This document shows, in pieces, positions 1-6,500 of a stretch of DNA of 14,194 nt. A model generated the notes under the pieces. The model was not told the DNA's origin. It made no database searches and worked only from the letters and a program-made list of their open reading frames with translations. The position numbers were made by a program, and so were the translations under genes. The stretch lies in contig DATKDU010000012.1 of NCBI GenBank assembly GCA_035512595.1, positions 1 to 14,194 of the forward strand. The letters are read 5' to 3'. The number at the start of each line of letters is the position of its first letter. The first letter of the stretch is position 1. Source of the DNA: DATKDU01 sp035512595. Its GTDB lineage: Bacteria > Planctomycetota > Planctomycetia > Pirellulales > Pirellulaceae.

Positions 1-91
1 CTCCTTTGGCCAGCGAAAGCTCCTCCGCCTTCACCCGACTCAGCACCTCCAGCCGCCTCCGCTCCTTGCCACTCATCGACAATGTCTCCAT
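1..91 (-). CDS. Transposase N-terminus, ISNCY-like (partial, runs off the window)
   Basis: Thirty codons are visible from ATG at 91, reading METLSMSGKERRRLEVLSRV followed by KAEELSLAKG. The pattern 'MS-KERRRL-VL--V--GEL-L--A' matches the N-terminal helix-turn-helix region of ISNCY/IS1202-type transposases (family knowledge), which normally continues with a second helix of the 'LGLSYRQ' kind. A full-length transposase would be around 400-450 residues, so only the extreme N-terminus is here. A strong Shine-Dalgarno AAAGGAGGT sits 4 nt upstream (96-104). A second in-frame ATG at 76 (codon 6) is a possible alternative start. The SD lies inside a perfect hairpin, suggesting translational control. 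A helix-turn-helix regulator with a similar N-terminus is an alternative, but the flanking IS-end-like sequence favours a transposase. Confidence 0.55.
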   Translation of the reverse strand, partial: METLSMSGKERRRLEVLSRVKAEELSLAKG

Positions 92-94
92 GAC

Positions 95-111
95 CACCTC
101 CTTTGGAGGTG
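95..111 (-). promoter_or_regulatory. Hairpin sequestering the transposase ribosome binding site
   Basis: On the transposase strand the sequence is CACCTCC-AAA-GGAGGTG, a perfect 7-bp stem with a 3-nt loop. The 3' arm is the Shine-Dalgarno for the ATG at 91, and the 5' arm copies the anti-Shine-Dalgarno core ACCTCC. Transcripts entering from outside the element would carry both arms and hide the RBS. IS10 and IS50 are known to limit translation from read-through RNA with hairpins of this kind. Use of this device here is inference. Confidence 0.5.
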
Positions 112-155
112 ATTGTCTATGGGGACATTTCTATCTGCGCATTACAGCAAAGCCG

Positions 156-180
156 TAAATCCATGCCGCAATTGGATTTA
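156..180. promoter_or_regulatory. Perfect 8-bp inverted repeat, candidate operator
   Basis: TAAATCCA (156-163) and TGGATTTA (173-180) form a perfect inverted repeat separated by 9 nt, centred near 168. It ends 3 nt before a consensus TTGACA (184-189). Its position upstream of a promoter candidate, and its half-site spacing (about 17 bp centre to centre), would suit a dimeric regulator. It could instead be a remnant of the neighbouring IS insertion. No regulator can be named. Confidence 0.35.
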
Positions 181-183
181 TTG

Positions 184-211
184 TTGACAACTTGGGGCTA
201 GTCAGTACGAT
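184..211 (+). promoter_or_regulatory. Candidate sigma70-type promoter for the membrane kinase gene
   Basis: A perfect -35 box TTGACA (184-189) is followed after 16 nt by TACGAT (206-211), which matches four of six -10 consensus positions. The -35 also sits in a short palindrome GTTG-A-CAAC (183-191). Transcription would begin around 218, leaving a 5' leader of about 160 nt before the ATG at 377. A GATAAA (209-214) at 19-nt spacing is a weaker alternative -10. Confidence 0.4.
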
Positions 212-290
212 AAACAGTACCTTTAGGCTTGCTATCTCGCCCGATGCGCCGGTTCCGGCTGACAAGCCACGGGTTGAAGGACACGAAACG

Positions 291-304
291 CCCTCTTCGG
301 AGGG
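291..304 (+). promoter_or_regulatory. UUCG tetraloop hairpin in the kinase leader
   Basis: CCCTC-TTCG-GAGGG forms a 5-bp stem closed by the C(UUCG)G tetraloop, which is known to be exceptionally stable in RNA. It would lie in the 5' leader of the kinase mRNA if the promoter at 184-211 is used. No T-run follows, so it is not a classical terminator. Its role, if any, is unknown. Confidence 0.3.
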
Positions 305-376
305 GCCATATAGACGCAGCCCCAGCGCCGGGCGCAAGATGCCTCGGTCGGTGGCTGCCCGCGTGGATTGTGCGCC

Positions 377-3253
377 ATGACTGACCACGAGTCGCAACAC
401 GAGTCGTCCAGCGGCACCCCGTCGGCCTCCCCTGGCGAATCGGACGCGGTCTCGACGGTAGCCATGCCTGCCGGCGCTATCCCTCCCCTGGGGGAGGAAA
501 GCATCAGGTCTTCTACCCCGGTTGTGGTCAGCGGGGGCTCTTCAGTTACTGGCGCCAGCACGCCGGCAGCAGTCGTGCCGACCGACAAGACGGTCATTTC
601 CAAACGGCCCCCTGTCGATTCGCCGCTGCCGCCCCTTCCCACGCCGCAATCGTTGGGACTGGCGCTGATTGGCAAGACCCTCGATCACTACGAACTGGTC
701 GAGTTCGTGGGGGGCGGAGGCATGGGAGCGGTTTTTCGCTCCATCGACACGCGGCTCGGCCGAACCGTGGCGGTCAAGGTCTTGTCGCGCGACCACACCG
801 ACGAGGAGACGATCAAGCGGTTTCGCAACGAGGCGCAGAGCGCCGCCCGGCTCGACCATCCGAACATTGCCCGCGTCTACTTCGTCGGCGAGGCGGAAGG
901 GTGGAACTACATCGTCTTCGAGTTCATCGAGGGAACGAACCTGCGGGACATTGTCGATACTCGCGGCCCGCTTCCCCTGGAAGAAGCGCTGGACTACACG
1001 CTTCAAGTCGCCGAAGCGCTGGACCACGCCTCGAACCGCGACGTGGTGCATCGGGACATCAAGCCCTCCAACGTGCTGGTGACTCCGGAGGGGCAGGCCA
1101 AGCTGGTGGACATGGGATTGGCCCGCTTGCACCAGGTGGAGTCGTCCTCGGAGGATTTGACCGCCAGCGGCGTGATGCTGGGAACGTTCGACTACATCTC
1201 GCCGGAGCAAGCCCGCGATCCGCGCTCGGCCGACGTCCGCAGCGACATCTACTCCCTCGGCTGCACGCTCTACTTCATGCTCACCGGCCGGCCCCCTTTT
1301 CCCGAAGGGACGGCGGTGCAAAAGCTGCTCAAGCACAACAGCGAGGAGCCGCCCGATCTGCGGCTGTTCCGTCCCGAATTGCCGCCGCAAGTGACGGCTG
1401 TGGTCGGTCGGATGCTCTCCAAGCGGCCCTCCCAACGGCAGCAGTCGCCGCAGGAACTGATTGGCGAAGTGCTCGGCCTGGCACACCAGCTTGGCCTGAG
1501 CGGCCTGACGCGGCAGGCGAGCGCTGCCGCCGCCATGTCGCCGCCGGCCGGGTCGTATTGGTCGCGGCTGCTGCCGATCGCGGTCCCCATCGCGGCCCTC
1601 GTGCTGCTCTTGTTGCTGATCGACAGCTTGTCACGGCAGACGGACAAACCACAGGCCTTCGTGCCGCCGCCGTTCTTGCAGGGAAAAGCGAAGCAGTCAC
1701 TCATTGCCGAGCAAGAGGACGATGCGGCCAACGCGTCGGCAGACTCGAACGCCGAGAAAACCAACGGTCCCTCGGTCAGCACGGTGATCGACAACGGCGC
1801 GAAAGCGAATGGAGTCCATGGTTCGTCGGCTGAGGCGAACGCTGACCATGCGGCAAGTGTCGCGGCCGGCGGCAAACAGGGGGAACGCCCTTCCATCGGC
1901 GACGGCAGTGCAGGATCGAGCGCAGCACAGGTCGTTGGCCCCCCGTTGAATGTTGCCAGCCAAGCGGCTATCGGCAGTCCGCCAACGCCGATCCTCCCCA
2001 GCGAAGCACCGCGGGCAGTCGAGCGCGTGATTGTCAGAAAAGCGGAGACGAGTGCCCCGGCGCCGGACAATTCCGAGGTCGTTCACTCGCTGGCGCGGGC
2101 CTGCCAGGTGGCGGCGGAGCACAAAGTGGACAAGATCGAACTGGAGTTCGACGGACCGCTGCCCGAGCAGCCGTTCGCCTTGACGATGCCGCGAGTCGAG
2201 ATTTTCGCTGCCGCTAATCCCAGTCAGCCGGGAAGCCGCTTTCGCCCGGTCATCGTTTTCCAGCCCCCGCCGTTCGGCAGCGACAGCGACCACCAGATGA
2301 TTCGCCTCAGCGGCGGCAGCCGCAGCCAGATCACCTTCCGCGGGGTGGAATTGCGACTTGAATTGCCGAGCGAACCGTCATCGGACTGGTCGCTATTGGC
2401 GCTGTACCAGCTTCAATCGCTGGAACTGATCGATAGCGTGCTCACGGTGAAGTGCCCTGGCGGTGCGCAAGGGCTCGTGGGCTATGAGCCGGTGGCGATG
2501 CTGGCCCTCCAGCCTTATCGCCCGGCCGAGATGATGAAGATGACCGACGATATGATGGCCATGCTGCCGTCGATCAACGTGCGGCTGACGAACTGCATCG
2601 CCCGCGGGGAGGCGACTTTCCTGTCGGCCAAGGAAGAGCGGCCGCTCAACCTGGCCTGGAGTCAGGGCCTCTTGGTGACGCCGCTGCGGCTGCTCGATTC
2701 GGGGGGCAGCACACTCACAAAGCCTACCCCGCAGGACAAGTTTGAAATGGAACTCGATCATGTGACGGCGATAGTCCCCGCTGGCCTCGTGCGCCAGAAT
2801 CGCAGCAATCGGCCTTCCCAGCAGCGATTAGAGGTGCGTTGTTACAGCAGCTTGTTGTCGGTTGATCAAGGAAACTACCTGCTGGAATTCAGCGGGCTCG
2901 CATCAAGGGACGAAGTCAAGCTCGATTTCGATGGAAACGAAAACTTGTATCCCCGGGGAAGTGGCGGCTTCTTGCGCGTAGGCGTCGAAGAATTTGAATC
3001 CGTCCTCGCTTGGGGCCGCGGTCGAGACAGCGGTGATGGCAAGGTGGAGTGGTTGAATGGCGTCGAGCCGCCAACGCTGATTTCGAAACCCGCCCACCTC
3101 CACCAACCGGGCGATTACGTCCTCGATCCAAGTTCTGAGCAAGCGGGAGGCGATCCAGCAATCCTGAAGGCAATCCTTTACACTCCTGCCAACTCCGACG
3201 AGCGGGCCGCCGAAACCGAACCCGATTTCTTCGATCCGCCCGATTCTCCTTGA
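377..3253 (+). CDS. Transmembrane Ser/Thr protein kinase with beta-rich C-terminal ectodomain
   Basis: This 958-residue PknB/PrkC-like kinase has a low-complexity N-terminus (1-100) and a kinase domain at about 105-370. Visible motifs are the glycine loop G112-GGGMG117, the VAIK-type lysine K134, the catalytic loop H225-R-D227-I-K229-P-S-N232, D245-M-G in place of DFG, and S275-P-E for APE. A hydrophobic segment at about 397-417 is a single membrane span, placing the kinase in the cytoplasm. An Ala/Ser/Asn-rich linker (about 430-565) follows, then about 380 residues with short alternating hydrophobic strands reminiscent of a right-handed beta-helix, and an acidic tail. I do not recognise the ectodomain as a named family. 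ATG 377 is preferred over an in-frame TTG at 368; neither has a clear Shine-Dalgarno. The gene is separated by 101 nt from exported-protein genes downstream, suggesting envelope sensing (inference). All key catalytic residues are present, so activity is expected despite DMG. Confidence 0.93.
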   Translation: MTDHESQHESSSGTPSASPGESDAVSTVAMPAGAIPPLGEESIRSSTPVVVSGGSSVTGASTPAAVVPTDKTVISKRPPVDSPLPPLPTPQSLGLALIGKTLDHYELVEFVGGGGMGAVFRSIDTRLGRTVAVKVLSRDHTDEETIKRFRNEAQSAARLDHPNIARVYFVGEAEGWNYIVFEFIEGTNLRDIVDTRGPLPLEEALDYTLQVAEALDHASNRDVVHRDIKPSNVLVTPEGQAKLVDMGLARLHQVESSSEDLTASGVMLGTFDYISPEQARDPRSADVRSDIYSLGCTLYFMLTGRPPFPEGTAVQKLLKHNSEEPPDLRLFRPELPPQVTAVVGRMLSKRPSQRQQSPQELIGEVLGLAHQLGLSGLTRQASAAAAMSPPAGSYWSRLLPIAVPIAALVLLLLLIDSLSRQTDKPQAFVPPPFLQGKAKQSLIAEQEDDAANASADSNAEKTNGPSVSTVIDNGAKANGVHGSSAEANADHAASVAAGGKQGERPSIGDGSAGSSAAQVVGPPLNVASQAAIGSPPTPILPSEAPRAVERVIVRKAETSAPAPDNSEVVHSLARACQVAAEHKVDKIELEFDGPLPEQPFALTMPRVEIFAAANPSQPGSRFRPVIVFQPPPFGSDSDHQMIRLSGGSRSQITFRGVELRLELPSEPSSDWSLLALYQLQSLELIDSVLTVKCPGGAQGLVGYEPVAMLALQPYRPAEMMKMTDDMMAMLPSINVRLTNCIARGEATFLSAKEERPLNLAWSQGLLVTPLRLLDSGGSTLTKPTPQDKFEMELDHVTAIVPAGLVRQNRSNRPSQQRLEVRCYSSLLSVDQGNYLLEFSGLASRDEVKLDFDGNENLYPRGSGGFLRVGVEEFESVLAWGRGRDSGDGKVEWLNGVEPPTLISKPAHLHQPGDYVLDPSSEQAGGDPAILKAILYTPANSDERAAETEPDFFDPPDSP

Positions 3254-3342
3254 CGCGGCGTTTTTTTGCGCCCGATCGGTCTCCGTCCCTTGCTTCCCGC
3301 CCGCTCGTATCGCACACTGGCGGAACCAAGGTAACGTCCATC

Positions 3343-3346
3343 GGAG
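3343..3346 (+). promoter_or_regulatory. Ribosome binding site that decides the transglutaminase-like start
   Basis: GGAG lies 8 nt upstream of the ATG at 3355. The longer open frame could start at a TTG at 3250 overlapping the kinase stop, but that would place 35 non-hydrophobic residues before a good signal peptide. This GGAG therefore supports 3355. Confidence 0.55.
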
Positions 3347-3354
3347 ACCCAGTG

Positions 3355-4377
3355 ATGTTCGGAAAAACGGCGGTTTCGCGTTTCGCCCGCTTGTTCCTGC
3401 TCTTTTCCCCGCTCGTGGCCTGGCCGGCATCCGCCGAAGAGGCCAAGCCCAAACAACGCGCGTTCCGACTTGACTACGGCGCTACGCTGACCGGACTGCC
3501 CGAAGGAAGCCAGGTCCGCGTCTGGCTGCCGGTGCCGCAGACCAACGAGGATCAGACGGTGAAGGCCCTCGATCGCAAGCTGCCCGGAAGAGCGAGCGAA
3601 GCGGAGGAGCCGAAGTACGGCAATCGCATCCTCTCGTTCACTTCCGCCGCGCCGCCATCGGGAGAGATGACGTTCTCGACGGCCTATGAGGTCGCCCGCC
3701 ACGAAGTCCGCGGCCTTCCCGGCGAGATGATCGGCATGGGGCGGAAGCTGACCGACGAGCAGAAGCAGCTCTTCCTGGCGGCCGAGAAGTTGGTCCCCAC
3801 CGGCGGCAAGTCGCTGGACCTGATCAAAGGGGTCGAGTTGCCGATGGAGAAGCTGCTGGCGGCGCGGATGCTGTACGACCGCGTCGATGACCACATGAAG
3901 TACGACAAGTCGCAGCCCGGCTGGGGGCGCGGCGACGTCGAGTGGGCCTGCGACAGCCGCTTTGGCAACTGCACCGATTTCCACAGCCTGTTCATCTCCC
4001 TGGCCCGCGCGCAGGGACTGCCGAGCCGCTTCGAGATCGGCCTGTCGATCCCCATCGAGCGCGGCAAGGGGGCGGTCACTGGGTATCACTGCTGGGCCTT
4101 TTTCTACCTCGACGGCCACGGCTGGGTGCCGGTGGACATCTCCGAAGCGGACAAAGATCCGTCGCTGAAGGACTATTACTTTGGGCGGCTGACGGAGGAC
4201 CGCGTGACGTTTTCCGTCGGCCGCGATCTGACGCTCGTCCCCAAGCAGGCCGGCGAGCCGCTGAACTTCTTCGTCCATCCGTACGTCGAAGTGGACGGCA
4301 AGCAGTGGCCCAATGAGAAGATCAAGCTCCAGATGGCGTACCAGGACCTCGATTCCCAGCAGGGGAGCAAGAAATGA
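3355..4377 (+). CDS. Exported transglutaminase-like (papain-fold) protein
   Basis: This 340-residue protein begins with a Sec-type signal peptide: positive residues K4, R9 and R12, a hydrophobic core 13-23, and a likely cleavage after A25-S-A27. The C-terminal half carries the transglutaminase-like Cys-His-Asp triad: C206 in GNCTDFHSLF, H245 in GYHCWAFF, and D261 in PVDISEA. The segment around C206, including 'LARAQGLPSRFEIGL', is typical of the bacterial transglutaminase-like superfamily, whose members cleave or form amide bonds in envelope proteins. The N-terminal region (about 32-150) is a beta-rich preceding domain like that seen in other exported family members. Substrate unknown. The gene ends in an ATGA overlap with the propeller lipoprotein gene, implying translational coupling and a joint role outside the cytoplasmic membrane. 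All three catalytic residues are intact. Confidence 0.9.
   Translation: MFGKTAVSRFARLFLLFSPLVAWPASAEEAKPKQRAFRLDYGATLTGLPEGSQVRVWLPVPQTNEDQTVKALDRKLPGRASEAEEPKYGNRILSFTSAAPPSGEMTFSTAYEVARHEVRGLPGEMIGMGRKLTDEQKQLFLAAEKLVPTGGKSLDLIKGVELPMEKLLAARMLYDRVDDHMKYDKSQPGWGRGDVEWACDSRFGNCTDFHSLFISLARAQGLPSRFEIGLSIPIERGKGAVTGYHCWAFFYLDGHGWVPVDISEADKDPSLKDYYFGRLTEDRVTFSVGRDLTLVPKQAGEPLNFFVHPYVEVDGKQWPNEKIKLQMAYQDLDSQQGSKK
4361..4377 (+). promoter_or_regulatory. Translational coupling site (SD plus ATGA overlap)
   Basis: AGGGGAG (4361-4367) in the last codons of the transglutaminase-like gene lies 6 nt before ATG 4374, and that ATG overlaps the upstream TGA (4375-4377). This arrangement usually couples translation of the two cistrons. 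Confidence 0.6.
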
Positions 4378-5876
4378 GTCGCCACCCTGGCGCATGGACG
4401 GCACTGGTGGTTGCTGTCTGTTTGGCAGCCGCGACGGCCGGCTGCGGGATGACACAAATCCCGGCGCAGGACAACAGCCCTGCGGCCGATGAGTCCGCCG
4501 AGCAGCCAGCGGCCGAAACACCGGTGGAAAGGGATGCGCCGGCAGAGGAGAAGGTCGCTACTGCTCCACCGGAAGGAAACTTGTGGACGCGCCAGGAGGG
4601 CGCTGATTGGGGGCCGTTCCTCGGCCCCACCGGCGACGGCAAATCCCCCGAGAAGGGAATTCTTGCGCCCTGGCCAGACGGGGGACTGAAAACCATCTGG
4701 GAGAAGAAACTCGGCACCAGCTACGGCGCGCCGGCGATCAGCCAGGGGCGGCTCTACCAGTTCGATCGCTTTGGGCGCATGGCCCGCGTCTACTGTCTCA
4801 AGGCCGAGACGGGCGAGGAGCTGTGGCGGTACGAATATCCGACCGACTACGAAGATTACTACGGCTACAACAACGGGCCGCGGTGCAGCCCGGTCGTCGA
4901 TGGGGACCGCGTCTACGCTTATGGCGCAGAAGGCATGCTCGTCTGCCTGAATGCGATCACGGGCAAGCTGGTCTGGAAGGTGGACACGGCCAAGGACTTC
5001 GGCGTCGTGAAGAACTTCTTCGGCGTCGGCTCCAACCCCGTCGTGGAAGGGGATTTGCTGCTGGTCATGGTCGGCGGCAGCCCGCCCGGCACAATCGATG
5101 TGTTCCGCGCCGTTGGCAACGGCAGCGGGATCGTCGCCTTCGACAAGACCAGCGGCGAGGTGAAATACAAAATCACCGACGAATTGGCGAGCTATGCTTC
5201 TATGAAGACGGCCACACTCGCTGGCCGTCGTTTTGGACTGGCCTTTTGCCGGGGCGGACTGGTCGGCTTCGAGCCGGCCACTGGCAAGGTCGATTTCCAC
5301 TTTCCCTGGCGGGCGCTCAATCCCGAAAGCGTCAACGCCAGCCTGCCGGTGGTCGCCGGCAACGAAGTCTTCATCAGCGAAACCTACGGTCCGGGCAGCG
5401 CGCTTTTGTCCGTTGCGCCGGGCAAGTGCGACGTCGTCTGGCAGGACGACCAGCGAAAGCGATTCAAGGCGATGCAGACCCACTGGAACACGCCGATCGA
5501 AGTGGACGGCTACTTGTACGCCTCCAGCGGCCGGCATTTGAACGAAGCCGAGCTGCGGTGCATCGAGTGGCAGACGGGCGACATCCAGTGGAGCGAGCCC
5601 GATTTGACCCGCGCCAGCCTGACCTACATCGACGGGCACTTTCTCGTCCTCGGCGAAATCGGCAACCTGCTGCTGGTGAAAGCCAATCCCAGGAAATATG
5701 AACTCGTATCGGAGATGAATCTTGCTCCCCGCCCCGCTGGGATCGCCGGCGAAGGTTCGACCGCGCGCGACCTCCCCGGCGATCCGTTCTGGGCTGCTCC
5801 CGTCGTCTCCCACGGCCTCCTCTACATCCGCGGGGGTGGAAAGCTCCGCTGTCTGGAATTGATTCCTCGCAAGTGA
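4374..5876 (+). CDS. PQQ-like beta-propeller lipoprotein
   Basis: This 500-residue protein starts with a lipoprotein signal peptide: a hydrophobic stretch ending ATAGC, predicting lipidation at C24. A disordered Pro/Ala/Glu-rich linker (about 25-65) follows. The rest is a beta-propeller of PQQ-binding-like repeats, with blade signatures such as ETGEELWRYEY, ITGKLVWKVDT, TSGEVKYKI, ATGKVDFHF and QTGDIQWSEPD. Propellers of this class in planctomycetes are usually non-enzymatic scaffolds, or resemble the outer-membrane assembly factor BamB; residues of a quinoprotein dehydrogenase active site are not evident. It probably sits on the outside of a membrane and may work with the coupled transglutaminase-like protein (inference). 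A quinoprotein oxidoreductase role is less likely. No cofactor can be assigned from sequence. Confidence 0.9.
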   Translation: MSRHPGAWTALVVAVCLAAATAGCGMTQIPAQDNSPAADESAEQPAAETPVERDAPAEEKVATAPPEGNLWTRQEGADWGPFLGPTGDGKSPEKGILAPWPDGGLKTIWEKKLGTSYGAPAISQGRLYQFDRFGRMARVYCLKAETGEELWRYEYPTDYEDYYGYNNGPRCSPVVDGDRVYAYGAEGMLVCLNAITGKLVWKVDTAKDFGVVKNFFGVGSNPVVEGDLLLVMVGGSPPGTIDVFRAVGNGSGIVAFDKTSGEVKYKITDELASYASMKTATLAGRRFGLAFCRGGLVGFEPATGKVDFHFPWRALNPESVNASLPVVAGNEVFISETYGPGSALLSVAPGKCDVVWQDDQRKRFKAMQTHWNTPIEVDGYLYASSGRHLNEAELRCIEWQTGDIQWSEPDLTRASLTYIDGHFLVLGEIGNLLLVKANPRKYELVSEMNLAPRPAGIAGEGSTARDLPGDPFWAAPVVSHGLLYIRGGGKLRCLELIPRK

Positions 5877-5952
5877 CGGCACTCGCCAAGGATTCTCGCT
5901 ACTCAATTTCGCACCTCGAATCGCCGGCGGGCCACGTGCGTCGCGCCGGAAC

Positions 5953-5957
5953 AGGAG
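5953..5957 (+). promoter_or_regulatory. Ribosome binding site of the thioredoxin-like gene
   Basis: AGGAG lies 9 nt upstream of ATG 5967. It supports this start, which includes the short hydrophobic N-terminus, over any internal start. The 90-nt gap after the propeller gene otherwise shows no terminator or promoter I can support. Confidence 0.6.
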
Positions 5958-5966
5958 TTCCTTCTC

Positions 5967-6404
5967 ATGTCAGGACTGACTCTGACTCTGATGCTGCAAT
6001 CGACCCTGCTCGCCGCCGGACCCGTGAATTATGCCGAGGCCTATCGGCAGACGCAGGCTGATGGCCAGCCGCTGCTCGTGCTCGTGGGGGCCGACTGGTG
6101 CCCCGGCTGCGTGACGATGAAGCGCGGCGTGCTGCCGCGGCTGACGCAGGCCGGCCGGCTGAAGGACGCCAATCTGGCGGTCGTCAACCTGGACTACGAA
6201 AGCGATCTGGCTGGGCAACTCATGCGCGGCGGCACGATTCCGCAGCTCATCGTCTTCGCCAAGACTCCCGGCGGGTGGTACCGCGAGCAGATCACCGGCG
6301 CGACGAGCGACGCCTCCGTCGAAGCGCTCGTTAGCCGCGCGCGGCAAGCGCAGGCGACGGCATCGACTGCCGGGCGATCGAGCGGCGGTGCGACCGGCCG
6401 CTGA
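5967..6404 (+). CDS. Thioredoxin-fold protein with CPGC active site
   Basis: This 145-residue protein starts with a short hydrophobic stretch (residues 3-17, LTLTLMLQSTLLAAG) that may be a signal peptide or membrane anchor. The thioredoxin fold follows: a strand LLVLVGADW leads into W44-C45-P-G-C48, and the conserved cis-proline is P92 in GGTIPQLIVF. The CPGC centre suggests a thiol-disulfide reductase or disulfide-handling protein; the central dipeptide PG differs from GP of thioredoxin and GH/PH of DsbA/PDI types. The C-terminus (about 120-145) is Ala/Ser/Gly-rich and probably disordered. Lying after two exported-protein genes, it likely acts on envelope proteins (inference). It is close in size to small thioredoxin-like 'thioredoxin family' proteins of planctomycetes. 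Redox partner unknown; none is encoded in the window. Confidence 0.85.
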   Translation: MSGLTLTLMLQSTLLAAGPVNYAEAYRQTQADGQPLLVLVGADWCPGCVTMKRGVLPRLTQAGRLKDANLAVVNLDYESDLAGQLMRGGTIPQLIVFAKTPGGWYREQITGATSDASVEALVSRARQAQATASTAGRSSGGATGR

Positions 6405-6500
6405 TGGATGCGATACTCCGTCGATTGGTGGCTGTGGCGGAGCGGAGGGCGCCACGGCCGGGGCTTCGGCGGCACTCAGCCCCAGCCACCAGTCGGATCA

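Larger units (their letters stand above)
1..146 (-). mobile_element. Left-over or edge-truncated end of an insertion sequence (ISNCY/IS1202-like)
   Basis: The minus strand carries the start of a transposase-like gene (ending at the window edge) preceded by a block containing GATAGAAATGTCCCC (revcomp of 121-135), a phrase I associate with the ends of ISNCY-type elements. Reading outward to inward on the minus strand, a plausible terminus is TGTAATGCGCAG at 146-135, which would put the outer IS boundary near 146. The opposite end, the second terminal inverted repeat and any target-site duplication lie outside the window, so the boundary and the intactness of the element cannot be confirmed. The family assignment comes from the first 30 residues only. 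Confidence 0.45.

Noticed and set aside
368..376. TTG start giving a three-residue longer membrane kinase
   Set aside because: An ATG follows at 377 and neither site has a Shine-Dalgarno; the ATG is the simpler choice.
192..380. A 62-residue plus-strand open frame
   Set aside because: It covers the kinase promoter and leader, overlaps the kinase start, and has no recognisable domain.
3259..3267. T-run after the kinase gene as an intrinsic terminator
   Set aside because: No stable stem precedes the T-run; GGCG/CGCC merely flanks it, giving a stem too short to support a call.
3250..3354. Extended N-terminus of the transglutaminase-like protein from TTG 3250 overlapping the kinase stop
   Set aside because: It would put 35 unrelated residues before a clear signal peptide; ATG 3355 has a GGAG at 8 nt.
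4176..5906. Long minus-strand open frame of 576 codons opposite the propeller gene
   Set aside because: It is the mirror of a high-GC coding gene, lacks domain-like sequence, and runs antisense to well-supported proteins.
6408..6500. Upstream start for the glycosyltransferase
   Set aside because: The added 31 residues are Trp/Arg/Gly-rich and unlike GT2 N-termini, which begin at MHFSVVIPALNE.
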